This document shows positions 32,058 through 42,969 of a stretch of 64,000 nucleotides of DNA, in pieces. Source of the stretch: Geosiphon pyriformis (taxonomy: Eukaryota; Glomeromycota; Glomeromycetes; Archaeosporales; Geosiphonaceae); contig JAAOMT010000040.1 in the NCBI GenBank assembly GCA_016748015.1, positions 212,746-276,745 of the forward strand, in the 5' to 3' direction. A program made the position numbers and the translations under genes. How positions within the stretch are numbered: position 1 is the stretch's first letter; the number at the start of each line of letters is the position of its first letter. A model generated the notes under the pieces. The model saw only the letters and a program-made list of their open reading frames with translations. It did no database searches and was not told where the DNA came from.

Positions 32058-32907
32058 TGTTACTCATAGAAAAAAGTACAAGAAAAAAAATAGAAAAAAT
32101 AAACCAATAAGAGAATAATACTTAGTAAGTAAACACAATATCAAAAAATTATGACATATTGTTCAACAATATATATATTATTAATGAATTATAGCATATT
32201 ATTTAGCAATGAACATATTATCAGAAAATTATGGCATATTGCTTAGCAATAATCACATTGTCAAAAAAAATAAAACACATTGTTCAAGAAAATATAAAAT
32301 CTTATATAACAAGAATTATGTATATATAGTGAAAGTATTAGAAACAGAAAAAACAGATTTAATTAGAAAAATTCATTACAATCTATTAATTATTCAATAC
32401 TCTTCTTTTCAAAAGATAGTTTTCTACAACTTGAAATGAAATCAAACCACATATTAATAAAATGTTAAATTATTATTTAAATCCATATTGATAGAATTCA
32501 AGACTTAATTACATTGAACCAATAGCTCTTGATTATAACTATTAACAAAATATTAATTTCTTATTTTTTTTTTATTTTTTTTTATTTTTTTTGTTTTATT
32601 TTTTTGTTGTTTATTAATTGATTAAAAAAATTAAATACTAAATATTTGATATCAAAGATAGCTTAATAAAAAACTTAAGAACAAGGGTAAAAATTTAAAA
32701 ATAGCTTATCAAAAGGGTATGACTACCAGAATAAACTGGTTATTATGCTGAAAAAAGAAATTTACAAAAGAAATTATCAATTAAATCTCTGTTTATTATA
32801 CAAAAAACTTAACCAAAATCTTTAAAAATTACCAACATTACCAGCTATTGAGCACCAAGTTATGGATTTGTTATTTGTTTCAACATTCCAAATAATTACT
32901 TGTAACA
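32058..32907 (+). repeat. 5' LTR of element W
   Basis: TGTTACTCATAG start and CTTGTAACA end, 850 bp, followed by TTTGGTGCTTTCTG. Similar to E LTRs except in the U3 array. TATA-like TATGTATATATAGTG near 32317. AGCACCAA at 32851-32858 is complementary to the primer-binding site. Confidence 0.82.
32125..32290 (+). repeat. Palindromic U3 array in the W LTR
   Basis: About four units of roughly 38-40 bases, each with a small palindrome such as ATTGTTCAACAAT, ATTGCTTAGCAAT or ATTATTTAGCAAT. They occupy the position of the quite different GGATTCC array in E LTRs, just upstream of the TATA-like site. Confidence 0.6.
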
Positions 32908-32971
32908 TTTGGTGCTTTCTGTAAGGTATAATCCAACAGAAAACCAGTACTAATATTAATTATCCAGAAAA

Positions 32972-33987
32972 GTGGCAAACCAAAAAATCATAGGAGAAAA
33001 TTATTTAAGATTCACAAAATTTTTATTTTAACACTATCAAATTTATCTGAAACTAACAAGTAGTTATTGACCAGCAAAATCAGTTTTCAATTACTACATC
33101 AACAAAAAAATTAAATCCCACTTGAAAAACCAAAGAAATTCAGAAACTGCTTTCAATAATTTCTATAGTGAATTATTTTAAAGCACCATATTTTCACTAA
33201 ACTATTTGTTTGCATCACTAATTATGAAAAGAAACAAAAAAATTAAAAAATACATCCAACAAAGATTTTTTATTATCTTTGCAAACAGAGAAAAATTACA
33301 AACATTAGCAAAAACCTCAAGAAAAATACAACCATCTAATTAAAAAAAACCAAGAATTATTTTACTTATTCATTTATCATATTACCATATATTAGGAAAT
33401 ACTATACATATATCATTAGAATTTGTATTACCATCTACTGCAAAAACACCACTACTCAAAATACTGTTTTAAAATAATTAGAAAAAAGCCAAATTATTAG
33501 AAACTTATGGCAATTACTTTAAAAAATTTAGATTATAACTAACAATATCATCAGAACTTTAATTACTATTACTTCAACCAAATTTCGGATCTACCAGTCA
33601 TTGAAAAATACCAATTTAGAAGAAAAAAAAGACAGTAATCAAGAAAATAATAACCAAAACCTGATTTTAAATAACCCAAAAATACAAATTCTGATTGTTC
33701 TAATTCCAAAAAACCTGAACAATCTAAATTCTGCTTCTATTATTTAGCAAAATCTATCTTTAATAATTGTGATTGATCTACCAATTGTACTAATTGTTCT
33801 ATTATAATAATAGTTTCAACAACAATTTTAACAAAAATAATTAGTACTAATAGCATATATACTTATTACTAAACTCAAAAAATTTACTGACAAAGAGAAT
33901 AATACTCAAGTATAGTTAAACAATATAGTTAAAGCAATTACAGCCAATAACTAAGATAATAAATCTTTAATGTATTTAAAACCATGT
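32972..33987 (+). pseudogene. Gag N-terminal part of element W
   Basis: The leader and gag start (AAAAGTGGCAAACC) align with E (AAAAGTGGCAGAAT). Degenerate similarity to E gag continues to a counterpart of E 40097, where F's LTR begins. Stops occur every few codons. Confidence 0.65.
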
Positions 33988-35070
33988 TGTTATGAGTAAA
34001 CTTGGTGGGTATGGGAAATGATAATGTTTGGTGCTCTCAATTATTGATGATGTGTCTTCCACGTAATTCTGTTGGCTTAGTCTTAATTATCAGTCTCTGA
34101 AGGTCTATTCCTGGATGTGAATTTTACCCATTGAGTTTTTTGGTTATAAGGCACAGAGTTTGTCTTTTGTCAATTGCAATGTTTTTCGTAAATATGAGTT
34201 TTTTTCTCCGAGCTAACGAGTGCAGTCGTTAGGGTCTGGTGTTGTCTTTTCACTCTTCTGGTAAGCTAATAAGATAATGTTAATATCCAAAACTTAGGAA
34301 GAGCTTCCCTTTTTTACCAGGCTATCACGAAGTCTATTCCCAAACAGTCAATTTTACTATGTTGCCGCTCCACAAAAAATTAAGACAGAAAAAGAAAGAA
34401 AAAGAAAAAGAAAAGAAAAGAAAAGAGAGAAAAGATAAATTAGTATTGTCAATCGCCGTGATTAAGAGTGATTGGTCCAAATTGTTAATAGGTTCGAGGC
34501 AGTTATGCTAAGAGCATCTGTTCTAGAACGGAGGTACAAAACAAGGGTTAATTCACGTAAATTTCACGAAGTTTGAGAACATGAATTCGCAATTCTGATT
34601 TCTTTTAATAATTGATTTATTTCAGAAGATGAAATAGGAAAGATAATAAAGGATGAAGGGGTATGGATATTTTAATTTTTGGTTTAGAGGTTCGTATCTA
34701 TTTTTTCTTCTTTGTCTTTTCTTACTTCTACAACTACTTGCTTTTATACATTTTTTTGGTTTTACAGAATTACTTTCAATTGTCTCACTATTGCTAACTA
34801 TTGTTTTGTTGTTTCTGTTATTGCTTCGTTTTCTATGTTATTGTTAGTTATCCTATGTTATAACACGTTATCTGACATTATTACATGTTATTCTGTGTTA
34901 TAACACGTTATCCTACATTATTGCACGCTATTCTGTGTTATCCTGCATTATAACATGTTATCCAATGTTATAACGCGTTATCCAACATTATTGCGTGTTA
35001 TTCTGTGTTATGTCACATTTTTGGTCACATTTTTTCATAACTTTAAATCAGTTTTTCTACTCGGATAATA
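33988..35070 (-). repeat. 3' LTR of element F
   Basis: On the minus strand it starts near TATTATCCGAG (TGTTACCCAAG in the 5' copy) and ends near CATAACA. Similar along its length to 53588-54678. TATA box at 34742-34748 (minus strand TATAAAA). Over the first 200 or so bases from 33988 the differences from the other copy are all transitions. Confidence 0.9.
34845..35030 (-). repeat. U3 array in the F 3' LTR
   Basis: Repeats of about 11-22 bases on the theme GTTATCCTRCATTATAACAC, many containing the near-palindrome TTATAACACGTTAT. About ten copies, upstream of the TATA box in the element's own orientation. The same array lies at 54430-54630. Confidence 0.75.
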
Positions 35071-35086
35071 TTATCCCTCTCTTTTT

Positions 35087-35819
35087 AAAATTGAGCTCTT
35101 GCAAAACCATATGTATCTGTTATCGTGGCTTTATTCATGTAATATTCGATTGTTGCCTTGAGTATTGCCTTTTGTAGGTCTTTGAACTGTTAATTGGTTA
35201 TTTGTTCTATGCTGTTAACCATTATGGTTTTCATAGATCTGTTCAGTAGTACGTTTGGACAATGTTGGAAGACAGCGTATAGTCAGTATGCTGCTTTGTA
35301 ATGTAGGGTCAGATTGTTTTTCCTTATGAATTTTTCTACTTGTTGTATTGCTTTTTTGTTGAATTTTTTCTGGCTGAGGTCTTTGTATGGTGTTTTCAAG
35401 TCAAGCTGTTCTTCAATTTTGTAGAACCAATAAGCTGGAGGAAGTCTTTCTTTCTATTCCTGGGCATTGTCAGGTGTCCACTTCCCTGTTTCGGGGAGTT
35501 CAGTCCCACGAGCTAAAGCTTGTTTTATTTCTTCGAGCTTGGGGACCAAGTATCTTCTTTTGTAACCTTTTTCTCGTTCTTTGCCTCCTTCTTTTCCACC
35601 CCCCGCCCGAAGGCAATTTTTCCTATCACATTGCCTTTCAGGTGGTGAGTAGGGAAGGAAATGTTTAGTTCTAATTGAACTCTCATCCTCTCCTCTCCTG
35701 CTCTTATCTTTGTACCATATCTCTTTTTTATTAATTGTTATTTTTATTTGAGATGTCAATTTTTGAATTGTTTCAAATAATTGTTTAGATAATTTTAAAA
35801 TTTGATCTGAAAGGTCCAT
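35087..35819 (-). pseudogene. ORF3 of element F
   Basis: Minus-strand ATG at 35819 opens LSDQILKLSKQLFETIQKL, IKITINKKEIWYKDK and, after a Gly/Lys/Arg-rich insert, YLVPKLEEIKQALARG. The frame stops at 35454. Similarity resumes in another frame near 35200-35090: QFKDLQKAILKATIEYYMNK and ARAQF followed by TAA at the purine tract. This matches E (DRAQY-stop) and, more weakly, B. The GC-rich insert (GGGKEGGKEREK near 35600) is not in the other copies. Confidence 0.65.
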
Positions 35820-35879
35820 GTTAAAATTTCTATCATTTCTTGCTGCTTTTTGAATGCTATATATATTTGAATTCTCCAA

Positions 35880-37185
35880 TTTAATTTGCTGCCCATTGTC
35901 TACGTTTCGATAACAATGATTGGTTCCAGATCTTGTGGTATATTTTCTGGTCTGATTAATGAAATTTGTGTTCCTAATTGAAGTATTGATGACGATGATT
36001 TCTGTTTTACATGATAAATTTTTAACCAATTTCCATGCACTACTTTCTTTAAAATTCTGTCTTCTAATCATAATTTGTAAGCTCCATTTCCTAATGCTTT
36101 GTGTATATGGAATAGACCGTCTCACTTTGGGTTGAACTTTCCACTCCACTGTTTCTCAGCTTTTGTACAATGTAACAGTACTTGGTCTCCAATCTTGAAT
36201 TTCATTGGTTGTTCTGGCAGGTGTTTATCATGTCTTTCTTTTTGTCATTTTTGAGCATGACTAATATTGTCAGCTGCTGTTCTTTGATTGTTTTCCAATG
36301 TTTTCATTAGCTGATATGTTCTTTGGTGTAAGATAGCCTCAAAATTCTCTTCATTGATTGTTTCTGTTGGGTATGATGGTATCACTTGTTCAATTGATAA
36401 TGTAGCTTTTCTTTCATAGACTAGTTCGAATGGTATAAACTGAGTTGTATTTTGTTTTAATGTTCGGTATGCAAAAAGTACAGAAGGTATGAATAAGTCC
36501 CATTCTTGTCTGTTTTCATGACTTATTTTTGTTAGTGCTTTGCACAGTGTTCTGTTAAATTGTTCTACCAGTCTATTTGTTTGTGGGTGGTATGGTGATG
36601 ATAAGAGTCTCTTTATTCCAAACCATTGGCTTAGTTCAGTCAGCGTATTATTAACAAAGAGTGTTCCCTGATCAGATAATAATTCTTTTGGACATCTATG
36701 TTGGCAAATTAGGTCTTGATGCACAAATTTGGTGACTGTTTTGGCATTGGCCACTTGGATTGCTCTGGCTTCTGGCCATTTTGTAAGATAGTATATGGCT
36801 ACAGCAATATAGCAATTTTCTTGAGATGTAATTGAAAGAGGTCCAACCAAATCAATCCTGATTCTATCAAATAGATTTTCAACTGGAATGGGTTGAAGTG
36901 GTTTTGTTGATCTTGCTTCTTCTCTTCACTGACATGCGTCACAATTGAGCACATATTCGAAAATGTCTTTGTGTATCATTGGCCAATAGTATAAGTTTAG
37001 TGTTCTTTCGAAGGTAGTGTCTTTGTTAAAGTGTTCTACAGTTGGATCTGAGTGCACACTATATAGTATAGTTTCTCTTTTACTGTTTGTGATTAGTCGT
37101 TGTGGGTTGGGGTGGTTTCGGCATTCTCGTCAATATAGTTGGTTGTCTTGAATAAAATAATTTCGGGCTTGTTTTCGTATGGTAT
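35880..37185 (-). pseudogene. Integrase and GPY/F-like tail of element F
   Basis: Zinc domain near 37060-36930 (HSDPTVEHFNKD, CDACQ). The core is open over 36850-36245 and keeps all three catalytic carboxylates: Asp in IDLVGPL just before this stretch, Asp in LLSDQGTLFVNN, Glu in NRLVEQFNRTL. The GPY/F-like FKIGDQVLLHCTKAEKQWSG follows near 36215-36150. TGA/TAA codons interrupt at Cys, Arg and Trp sites. This is the only integrase here with an intact catalytic triad in readable context. Confidence 0.87.
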
Positions 37186-37249
37186 TCTGTTCCTGTTGAG
37201 ATAATATCTCCTTAAAACATAGTGTCGATAGGTACTGATATAGTCATTG

Positions 37250-37780
37250 ATAAGTAAATGTGTCCATGGGTTTGGAATTAGGTTTGTGGCATCCTCAACA
37301 AACTATCAGCATTGGTGTTCTTGGATCCTTCTTTGTAATGGACTTTGAGTGGAAATTGTTGCAGATAAGTACTCCATCTCGCATATTTTTCTTCTAGTTG
37401 TGGATTGTTGAGTAACCAAATAAGTCCTTTGTGGTTAGTATATAAGTCAAATGGTTGACTAAGATAATGTTTTCAAGTCTGTATAGCCCAATAAATGGCA
37501 AAACATTCCAAATCTGTTGTGCTGTAATTCTTTTCTGCTGGGCTAGTGTTGCGACTAGCATAGGCAACTGGGTGTTCTCTATTGTCCGGTCCTATCTGTG
37601 ATAAGACTGCTTTTAGAGCATTTTTTGAGGCGTCCATAGTGACAATGAACTATTTAGTGAAATCTGGGTAAATCAGGATTGGAGATGTGATCAATCGCTG
37701 CTTGAGATAGTCGAATGCTTTCTGTTGATCTTCCTTCCACAAGTACAGTACGTATTTGGACAACAATTGATGGAGTGGTT
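37250..37780 (-). pseudogene. RNase H of element F
   Basis: Minus-strand VTMDASKNALKAVLSQIG, HPVAYASRNTSPAEKNYSTT, LECFAIYWAI and LYTNHKGLIWLL. The third catalytic Asp is Asn (YTNHK). NADSLLRM closes the domain. Several stops at Trp and Gln codons. Confidence 0.82.
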
Positions 37781-38074
37781 TTGTGATGTTCGAGAAACCT
37801 TTAACAAATTGACAATAATATCCTGCTAATTCTAGAAATCCTCATAATTCTCTGAGGTTGATTGGGGCTGGAAAATCCTTAACTTTTTGTACTTTATCTG
37901 GATTGGGTTTAATTCCATCCTTGCTGATTACATGTTCTAGAAATTTTAACTCGGTTTTTCCAAAGAAGCACTTCTCAGAATTGAGTTTCAATCCAGCACT
38001 ACAAAGACATTCAAAGACTTGTTGCAGATGGAGCAGATGGTCTTCGAATGTTTCGGAGAACACATTTGTGTTGT
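37781..38074 (-). pseudogene. Reverse transcriptase of element F, C-terminal part
   Basis: Starts at the border with E in the middle of the active-site line: TNVFSETFEDHLLHLQQVFE, then CFFGKTELKFLEHVISKDGI and YYCQFVKGFSN. The preceding YLDD is on the other side of E at 48542. YYC instead of YYR fits CGT to TGT. Confidence 0.88.
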
Positions 38075-38143
38075 TGTTACTCATAAAAATATAAGAAATG
38101 TATTAGTATAATTATTAGCCAATCAAAAGTAAGTATAGTAAAT

Positions 38144-38290
38144 ATGGAATTCCAGGATTCCTTTCAGGAATTGCAGGATTCCAGAAATTTCAGAATTCCC
38201 AATGAGAAATTGCAGGATTCCAGAATTGCAGGATTCCTCTCAAAGGAATTGCAGGATTCCAGGAATTTCAGGATTTCTGTTGTGAAGAAT
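38144..38290 (+). repeat. GGATTCC minisatellite in the E 5' LTR
   Basis: Interleaved copies of GGAATTGCAGGATTCC and CCAGGAATTTCAGGATTCC, an irregular array of about 15-20 base units. It ends about 25 bases before the TATA stretch ATTATATATATATAGC (38311-38325). A second copy is at 47748-47900. Confidence 0.8.
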
Positions 38291-38312
38291 CGAGGAATTG
38301 AGGAATCTCAAT

Positions 38313-38324
38313 TATATATATATA
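38313..38324 (+). promoter_or_regulatory. TATA box of the E LTR
   Basis: TATATATATATA directly after the tandem array; the same in the 3' LTR near 47914-47926. Likely core promoter of the element. Confidence 0.6.
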
Positions 38325-38939
38325 GCAGTAGTGTTAGAAACAGAAAAGAGAGAATCAATACCACAGAATTCTTAGCCTAGAAATGCAATCATCAAATAAA
38401 TAATTATTTTATATCTTCATCCACCTCTCTACTATCAACTCTTCATGTTGATAGTAATTGATACTTGATCATGCTAGAACAATAGCTCTTAATCATGGCT
38501 ATTGACAGGATACTAATCTGCAAATTGCCTTGGCTTATTTCTTTGCTTTCTTTATTTTCTTTTCTTTCTTTTTCTTTATTTTATTTTGATTTGTTGTTAT
38601 ATACTAATTGATAAAAAATTAAGCGCTGAGTTATTAACGTCAAGAATAGCCTGGTAAAAGACCCAGAAATACAGATAGGATTTTATATATTATCGGATAG
38701 CTTACCAGAAGGGCATGACTGCCAGACTAAATCCGGCCACCACACTGAGAAAGAAATTGGGAAAACTCTTGGAAAATATATCTACTATTGACACTATTGA
38801 ATCTCTGTCTATTATACAAAGGACTCAACCAAAACCTTCAGATACAGTATCTTCAGAACAGCCTCAATGGAAGTAGCTTTTAAGCACCAAGTTATGGGTT
38901 TGTTATTTAATTCAACAGCACAAATAATCACCTGTAACA

Positions 38940-38955
38940 TTTGGTGCTCCCTGTG
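38940..38955 (+). other. Primer-binding site of element E
   Basis: TTTGGTGCTCCCTGTG follows the LTR. The first nine bases are shared with B, C, F and W. Confidence 0.65.
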
Positions 38956-39001
38956 AGGTATAATCCTACAGAGAACCAGCACTGACAACACCAAACCAAA
39001 A

Positions 39002-40763
39002 GTGGCAGAATCAGAAAACATAGGAGCAAACCATTTAGGATTCGCAAAATTCTTATTCCAACACTATTGTCAATACTTGGGATTAAACCACAATCATATA
39101 TCCACTGAATCAGCCTTCAATTTCTACATCAATGAAAAGATTTTCTCTTTATTAGAAACACCAGTGAATACTGAATCAGCAAGAGAAACTTTCTATAAAG
39201 AATTAATTCAAAACACCAACCTACTAACAAATCATAATTTTGCATCCATCATCACTAAGATCAACAAAAAAATTGAACACCACACTCAACAAAGATATCC
39301 AATTACATACGCTAGTAAAGGCAAGGGAAAATTACAAACACCAGCAGTAACACCCAGAAAATTACAGCCACCTGCTTGGAAGAAAAACAGAGTTGAATCC
39401 CCAAGCAACCCATCCTACCACTCTACACTTGGAAGCACCATCAACATATTATCAACCAACGCGTTCTCATCAACCGCGACATTAGCATTTGGATGATTCT
39501 CATTCCAAAATAGACAAAAGAAAACAGAATTGTTAGGACCATATGGTGAATACTTTGAGGGATTTAATTTGCGATCATCAACCCCATCAGGACTTTGATC
39601 ACCACCACCTTCACCAAATTTCGGAATCTCTGATCTATGGAAAGCAGCAGAATCAGAAAAAGAGGAAGAAGAATCAGAGGATCAAGAATTTACTTACCAA
39701 AACCTGATCACGAAAACCTTGGAAGTTGAAACCCCGAATCTTCAAACTCAGCAAGATTTAAATATAGAAAATTCAGAAATTGAAACTCTGAATCAGCAAA
39801 GACAGAACAATCTAAAACCCAAATTAATTAATCAGCAAAACTTACCTCCGATAATTGTCATCGATCAACCACTGATTAATCCAGTAGCTGAACCTATACA
39901 ACAGCCACTTCAACTACCACCCCAACAACTACTTTAACAGCCACCACAACTATCTAACTTAGACCCAATAGTCTATGCACCAATCGCAAAACTCGACAAC
40001 TTTACTGGTGAAGAGGATGACGCTCAAGTATGGCTGAATGATATAGAAAAGGCCATCGCAGCCAATGGATAAAATAACACCCGAGCCATACAAGCCATTC
40101 CCTATTTTTTCAAAAATACCACCAATTCATGGTATTAGAGCTTGGTTAATAAACCACAAGATTTCAATGCCTTCAAAGCGGAATTCCTAAGATACTTCAG
40201 CAACAACAATAGCATCAATTACCTGGTCAATACATTCACCACCATGAAACAAGGAGAAACTGAAGCAGTCACCACTTACCTGGGACGCTTCCATCGAAAC
40301 TTGCGCCAAATTCAAGCAATTGATGACAACTATTTCACAGCACCACAGATATTCAACCAGTTTATCCATGGCTTATGCAGCAGCATCTTGCAACATGTAC
40401 ATCCATTGTATTCTGGCACACTTCAAGACGCAGTCACACACGCCAGAGATTTTGAATCCACTGAGTCAGAGACTAATCATGCCCAAGCTGTTAATCTAGT
40501 AATGAATGGATCATCTGAATTGGATTCTAAATTGGAGAAGTTTAGTGAATCAATCAATAAGAGATTGAAAAAATACTTAGCTGACAATCATACCATTTAT
40601 CAGTCTCCACAACGACGCAATAACCAAGGACATCCTAATCGTGGCCAAAATCAACCATATCTATCTTCATTAACCAATCAATAGTGGCAACAGCATATCT
40701 GCCACTATTGTGGTAACCAAGGACATATCCAAATTGACTGTTGCCAGCGTTTAAATAACTAAC
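39002..40763 (+). pseudogene. Gag of element E
   Basis: The frame starts at GTG 39002 in AAAAGTGGC; the leader from 38940 has no ATG at all. Open to 39496. N-terminal part: FAKFLFQHYCQYLGLNHNHI and NFYINEKIF. After an acidic, Gln-rich linker comes the gag domain (PIAKLDNFTGEEDDAQVWL near 39970-40030, open stretch 40142-40684 with YLGRFHRNLRQIQAI). The CCHC knuckle CHYCGNQGHIQIDC is near 40700-40740. Stops at TGG or CAA/CAG positions (39496, 39937, 40070 region). Confidence 0.88.
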
Positions 40764-41199
40764 AATCAGGAAATTAATATTGAAACCCTGATCACCAGTT
40801 CCAAACTCCAAATTATTATCCAAATCAAAGTCAAGACCAATATCGGAATAATTACCTGCCAATGATGCAGCAACCAATCTATCAACTGCCAGTATATCAA
40901 CCTCCAATTTATCAGCCACAGCCATAAATAATATATCAACCACAGCCACAAATCATCTATTAACTCCAACTAATTCAAACACCACCCCAGAACCCAGCTC
41001 AAATGACATCAGGCAACCCTCGATCCAGAGTCATTCAAAACTGGAGATCGGCGATAGTTGTTCACCAACTGATTCCCTGTTTGCTAGACCCATTATTAAG
41101 ATCACACACCCAGAATTTGGATACCAGTCACATCCAAAACCCAAATTCCCAACATTATTTAAGTCTCCTGGTTACCCCAGAAAACACCACATCCAACAA

Positions 41200-41800
41200 T
41201 ACAGAAGCCAATTAGCATGTACCTACCAACACAATTCCACTGGCAACCATCTCTAGTGATGAATTCTTAGCAGCCATCTTTCCTTTCGAACTCAAAGAAA
41301 ACACACCAATACCGTTATTCAGTAGAGCCGCTCTCAAAGAAAAACCCATAACAGCAATGTACACAGATGTTAGAGTTGATGGTCACTCCATCAAACTTAT
41401 TCTAGATAGTGGATCAGCTGGCAGCATAATTACATGACAACTCATGGATCAATTAAGTCGCCAAGTTGATCGAGCTGCCAATGCCAGAATCATCACAGCC
41501 GACGGAGCGACCAAAACTCCAATTGGTAAAATTGATGAGTTTTTTTTTAAAGTCAATAGCATCGTGACTTCCATTAAAGTTCTAGTAATGGAAACCACTC
41601 AATACCAAGCTCTCATTGATAATGACTGGCTATTCAAAGTCAACACAACATTAGACTGGAACACCCAGGAACTCCAGCTAACGTATCAGGGCCAACACAT
41701 ACGTATTCCGGCCATGTGTGGCCACTTTAAAATGCCTCCAAGAGAGAAACTATTGATCAAACTGGAGAAGGAGAAAAAAAAGCCTACCTGAAAAGCCTAC
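41200..41800 (+). pseudogene. Aspartic protease of element E
   Basis: LILDSGSAGSIIT near 41398-41436 with an intact DSG catalytic motif, preceded by AITAMYTDVRVDGHSIK. The open stretch 41444-41791 continues with KVLVMETTQYQALIDNDWL. A TGA at 41437-41439 (Trp or Arg site) separates the two. Same frame as gag. Confidence 0.87.
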
Positions 41801-42069
41801 TAAGTATTGTGAGCTGATGAAAAGCACAATAAGCTGCTGCCAATACTCTTCTGGGACGACAACAACAAGGAAAAAGGAAACAAAAGGAAGAACTTACCTG
41901 GGAAACCGATGACCTGACATGGACCAACAATGATGAGAGTGAACCGACTTCAAGCTGAGAATGGGAAGAAGACAAAGAAAATAAAGGGAAAAGAAAAGAA
42001 AAAGAGACCACCCAAACCACCACCACTTATAACATCCACATTATACCACAACAATCTACCTATTGTCGA

Positions 42070-42700
42070 CCTAAGCTTATATGCGTCGATTGTGGTAAAA
42101 AATTGTCATCAATGGGCGCATGCTGTGGTGACGATGAGGAATACCACACTGCAACAAAATTCTACTGTCGTCCATGCTTATTTGAATGCTTTGGATGACC
42201 AAAGAGGCAAGAAAAATGAAATAACCAATCTTGTTTTGCTTGTGAGGAGACTCTGCTAGATGAAAGGATGTGGAATGACATCCCAGGATGTGGAGAAACA
42301 TGTGACGTATTGTGTCAATACACAATTCTAATAAGTGACTAAGTAAGGAAAAGAACCCCAATAGAAGCAGCCTGGAGAAGAGCTGTGCAGCGACTGGACA
42401 GTTGTCCATATGATGATGATGAAATTTGGCAAATAGCACTTGCAAAAATCGAAGGGGCAATGCCAAAAGAGATAAAAATGATCAAAGACAACCCCCCAGA
42501 ATCTTTAAAGCTTGACTGAGATGCAGAACCCATCATAAACCTCCTGAATCTGGAACAATTCTATGAACACTACCAAGAATTAGCACCCACAAAAGAAGAA
42601 CAAGAACAACGGTTAGAGCAGTTGAACACTCGACTATGTCAACACTGCCTAATTCCCTGTAACTTCTAGTATTGTGATAAATGTGACCTCATTTACAATC
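42070..42700 (+). pseudogene. Cys-rich region of element E
   Basis: Cluster 1: CVDCGKKLSSMGACCGDDEE near 42082-42140, FYCRPCLFECFG near 42166-42200, CFACEETL near 42233-42255, CGETCDVLCQYTILIS near 42290-42335. Cluster 2: CQHCLIPCNF, stop, CDKC near 42640-42690. The frame differs from the protease, so a single indel lies between 41791 and 42080. An acidic Ser/Asp/Asn-rich linker (42730-42890) leads to the dUTPase. Confidence 0.78.
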
Positions 42701-42969
42701 TACCACCATGCATGATCTACTCAATCCCTGAAGAAGAAGAACCAATCAGCAGCTGCACATCAGAATCAGAATCGCCGATCAATCATGATTCAAACTCCGA
42801 TGATGATGATGATAACAACAGTTCAAGCTCCATTCAAATTGGCAATAATGATGAAAACAATTCAGACTCAGATTCAAAACCCAATATAAACTATGAACAA
42901 TACATTGTACTACCAGATCTCTCCAAGAAACAAGAGTTGAAATAGTATAGTGACCATGGGGAAGGTATT

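Larger units (their letters stand above)
32058..33987 (+). mobile_element. Old element W, left piece: 5' LTR and gag start
   Basis: An old copy of the E family on the plus strand. It has a full 5' LTR, primer-binding site, leader and the first part of gag, then is interrupted by the 3' LTR of F. It resumes at 54679. Strongly AT-rich with frequent stops. Confidence 0.8.
33988..38074 (-). mobile_element. Element F, 3' half (minus strand)
   Basis: Third family, read right to left: end of RT, RNase H, integrase, GPY/F-like tail, ORF3 and 3' LTR. It is continuous with 48542-54678 across element E. Higher GC than W and better preserved. Confidence 0.9.
38075..38939 (+). repeat. 5' LTR of element E
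   Basis: TGTTACTCATAA start, CCTGTAACA end. U3 array at 38144-38290, TATA stretch at 38313-38324, and AGCACCAA at 38883-38890, complementary to the primer-binding site. Differences from the 3' LTR in the first 100 bases are all transitions. Confidence 0.95.

Noticed and set aside
34653-34903. Hydrophobic plus-strand reading frames in the F LTRs (also 54252-54561)
   Set aside because: They are antisense to F, lie within LTR U3/R sequence, consist of T-rich codons and are not conserved as protein between the two LTRs.
38144-38380. CRISPR-like or protein-coding reading of the GGATTCC array
   Set aside because: Units are contiguous and irregular without spacers, located in U3 of both LTRs; the encoded repeats (LQDS/GFL) follow from the array.
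39002-42700. Programmed frameshift between gag-protease and Pol in E
   Set aside because: Gag to RT is a single frame in B and C, so the frame change in E between 41791 and 42080 is most likely a private indel.
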